DNA of 64,000 nt from Sphingobacterium detergens. Its GTDB lineage: Bacteria > Bacteroidota > Bacteroidia > Sphingobacteriales > Sphingobacteriaceae. Where the stretch lies: NCBI RefSeq assembly GCF_003610355.1, contig NZ_RAPY01000006.1:186001-250000 (forward strand), written 5' to 3'. Both the position numbers and the translations under genes were made by a program. The notes beneath the pieces are model-generated. The model saw only the letters and a list, made by a program, of their open reading frames with translations. It ran no database searches and had not been told where the DNA came from. Shown in pieces: positions 63,701 to 64,000 of the stretch; position 1 is the stretch's first letter; the number at the start of each line of letters is the position of its first letter.

Positions 63701-64000
63701 CTTGCTCTTTGATCGAGCAGATCCCTGGATAATATATCGATCTGATTGAAAATAGCTATTTTTTGTTCGTGGATGTAGGGTGGTAAAGTGCCGTTGTTAG
63801 TTTTGGCGTAGGCTATATCTTTATCAAAATCATAGAAAAGGGCAATTTCTTTGCGCATAGTTTCGATCGCATGCGGTGAAACTGTATAGAAATCATCCAC
63901 TTTACTAATAGCTCTCAATGACTCGTCTGCCTTTTTTCGTCCGAGCTGATATGGAATAAATAATGCTGGGTCTCTTTTTGTGAAATAATGAAGTTTAACA
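60763..64000 (-). CDS. Large hybrid histidine kinase, three receiver domains (N-terminus outside window)
   Basis: The frame stays open to the right edge (upstream residues include KLHYFTKRDPALFIPYQLG), so the start is outside. Order: extracytoplasmic segment, membrane helix (NITYLFIAIGLSGFFYIL), GAF domain with MEICCP, and a long coiled coil (repeats such as EELQQQTEELEAQQEEL). Then HisKA with FMANMSHELRTPLNSIL, HATPase with VQDNGIGIAPEKQ and GGTGLGLSICREIA, and three REC domains (DIMLPKMDGW, DLNLPDKSGI, DIMMPVMDGY). First gene of the operon with cheR, cheB and the second hybrid. Signal unknown. Confidence 0.93.
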   Translation of the reverse strand, partial: VKLHYFTKRDPALFIPYQLGRKKADESLRAISKVDDFYTVSPHAIETMRKEIALFYDFDKDIAYAKTNNGTLPPYIHEQKIAIFNQIDILSRDLLDQRASRLEKSRNDLQLAQNITYLFIAIGLSGFFYILAKIFSISKILRSTVKSQQESNNRLQLLQDQTNNDNWILNAINHIDEQLRGDYSDKKIAEISLNAITDMTKALGGTVYIFDDTYQEYQLCHKIGIASTQQVKKSIKENDGILGEVANKHVVVKIKDIDHAHLVLETSLSNRIETEIYIIPFAYENHCVGLMEICCPLVNEKEEQLRFNFLDKVKGNIAIILKVAQTHGKLADLYEELQQQTEELEAQQEELRTTNEELIHKTHLLEASEEELRVQQEELIQTNNELDEKAKLLLAQNEDLEKARQAIAQKIEEVELSSKYKSEFMANMSHELRTPLNSILILAKLLQDNKKENLNDDQIKYASVIHSAGSDLLHLINELLDLAKIESGKVEVQKEHINTNYLVNYIKDFFLDTAESKIIKFNVEIDGDTPQDFIGDEHRIQQVLKNLLSNAFKFTGENGTVSLKINVEDGTIYFTVQDNGIGIAPEKQELIFDAFKQEDGSTSRKYGGTGLGLSICREIASLLKGRITLNSKVGEGSVFIFSLPLEAEAQGEKISELPVIETNTPIAYPPLEDIAIGKEHPIDNSSKNNKLLIIEDDFIFADILKDYAVQNGYDVYISYDGQDGLNKARNLIPAAIILDIMLPKMDGWEVLRNLKKANSTKDIPVHMMSAGTFLHDEPISAGAIGFMSKPVSEESLAETFLKIKASTSRPIKKILLVEDQEIQSDFIKQSLEEKNIQIFQAFDARQALDLLIQEKIFDCIIMDLNLPDKSGIELLNEIKSNSDFKDLPIIINTAMELSPEQTSEILHHSQAMVLKSAKSNNRLIDEVNLFLNKIRSSKTEYHSFSHSSSVLVENNLASKTVLLADDDMRNIFALSTAFESYDMKIEIANNGQEALDILARNEHIDIVLMDIMMPVMDGYEAIEKIRENKKFSNLPIIAVTAKAMKGDREKTIAVGANDYISKPVDVDKLISLMRVWLS

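Noticed and set aside
1..64000. CRISPR arrays, insertion sequences, prophage or toxin-antitoxin loci
   Set aside because: No direct-repeat arrays, transposase, integrase, phage structural gene or toxin pair was recognised on either strand.

Overview
The window is chromosomal DNA of a Bacteroidota bacterium, most likely family Sphingobacteriaceae (Sphingobacterium or a close relative). The reasons are the gene families (OstA-like LPS-transport protein, DUF4834, DUF721 behind recF, a SCO/DUF420 pair behind cytochrome oxidase subunit IV, a VIT-domain protein, YciO, Tgt without zinc cysteines), the AT-rich intergenic DNA, the near absence of Shine-Dalgarno sequences, and repeated exact matches to the Bacteroidota -7 promoter element TAnnTTTG. 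I see no prophage, insertion sequence, CRISPR array, tRNA or rRNA. This is ordinary core genome with a few notable spots.

Layout. 1-2.2 kb: end of a cytochrome oxidase/assembly operon (COX IV-like, a SCO-like protein without copper ligands, DUF420, a conserved protein). 2.3-13 kb: mtgA, a secreted TlpA-type thioredoxin, mutS (TTG start), an outer-membrane-like protein, trmN6 with a phosphodiesterase, DUF488, MerR, a small HExxH protein, accD, then an SRP (4.5S) RNA gene on the minus strand. 13-22.7 kb: an MHS-type transporter with a coupled small membrane protein, dprA, rsmG, a membrane glycosyltransferase, tgt with a long leader, an LptF/G permease and a DMT transporter. 22.8-33.8 kb: a 1015-residue VIT/TPR/DUF2135 protein, a phytase-esterase-like lipoprotein, and gltBD. 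34-40.5 kb: dipeptide epimerase, a 36-residue membrane microprotein, a deoxyhypusine-synthase-like enzyme, an unknown protein, rdgB and the OstA-like protein.

40.5-45.5 kb holds tilS, a PH-like membrane protein, DUF4834, recF, DUF721, a Crp/Fnr regulator and a frameshifted SRPBCC gene. The next gap, 45.5-45.9 kb, carries six exact DnaA-box matches plus several near matches and a 13-bp inverted repeat, and is the best candidate for the chromosomal origin (oriC). It is followed by yciO-type tsaC, asnS, sucC, lolD, three small genes including a HAD-like pseudoenzyme and a LacI regulator, two dihydrolipoyl dehydrogenases flanking DUF3817 and a thioesterase, an azurin lipoprotein, and a signalling operon (large hybrid histidine kinase, CheR, CheB, response-regulator/kinase hybrid) that runs off the right edge.

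Cross-cutting points: at least five genes have a TAnnTTTG box only 4-7 bases before the start codon and are predicted leaderless. Several convergent gene pairs are separated by perfect stem-loops of 20-23 bp that can terminate on both strands.
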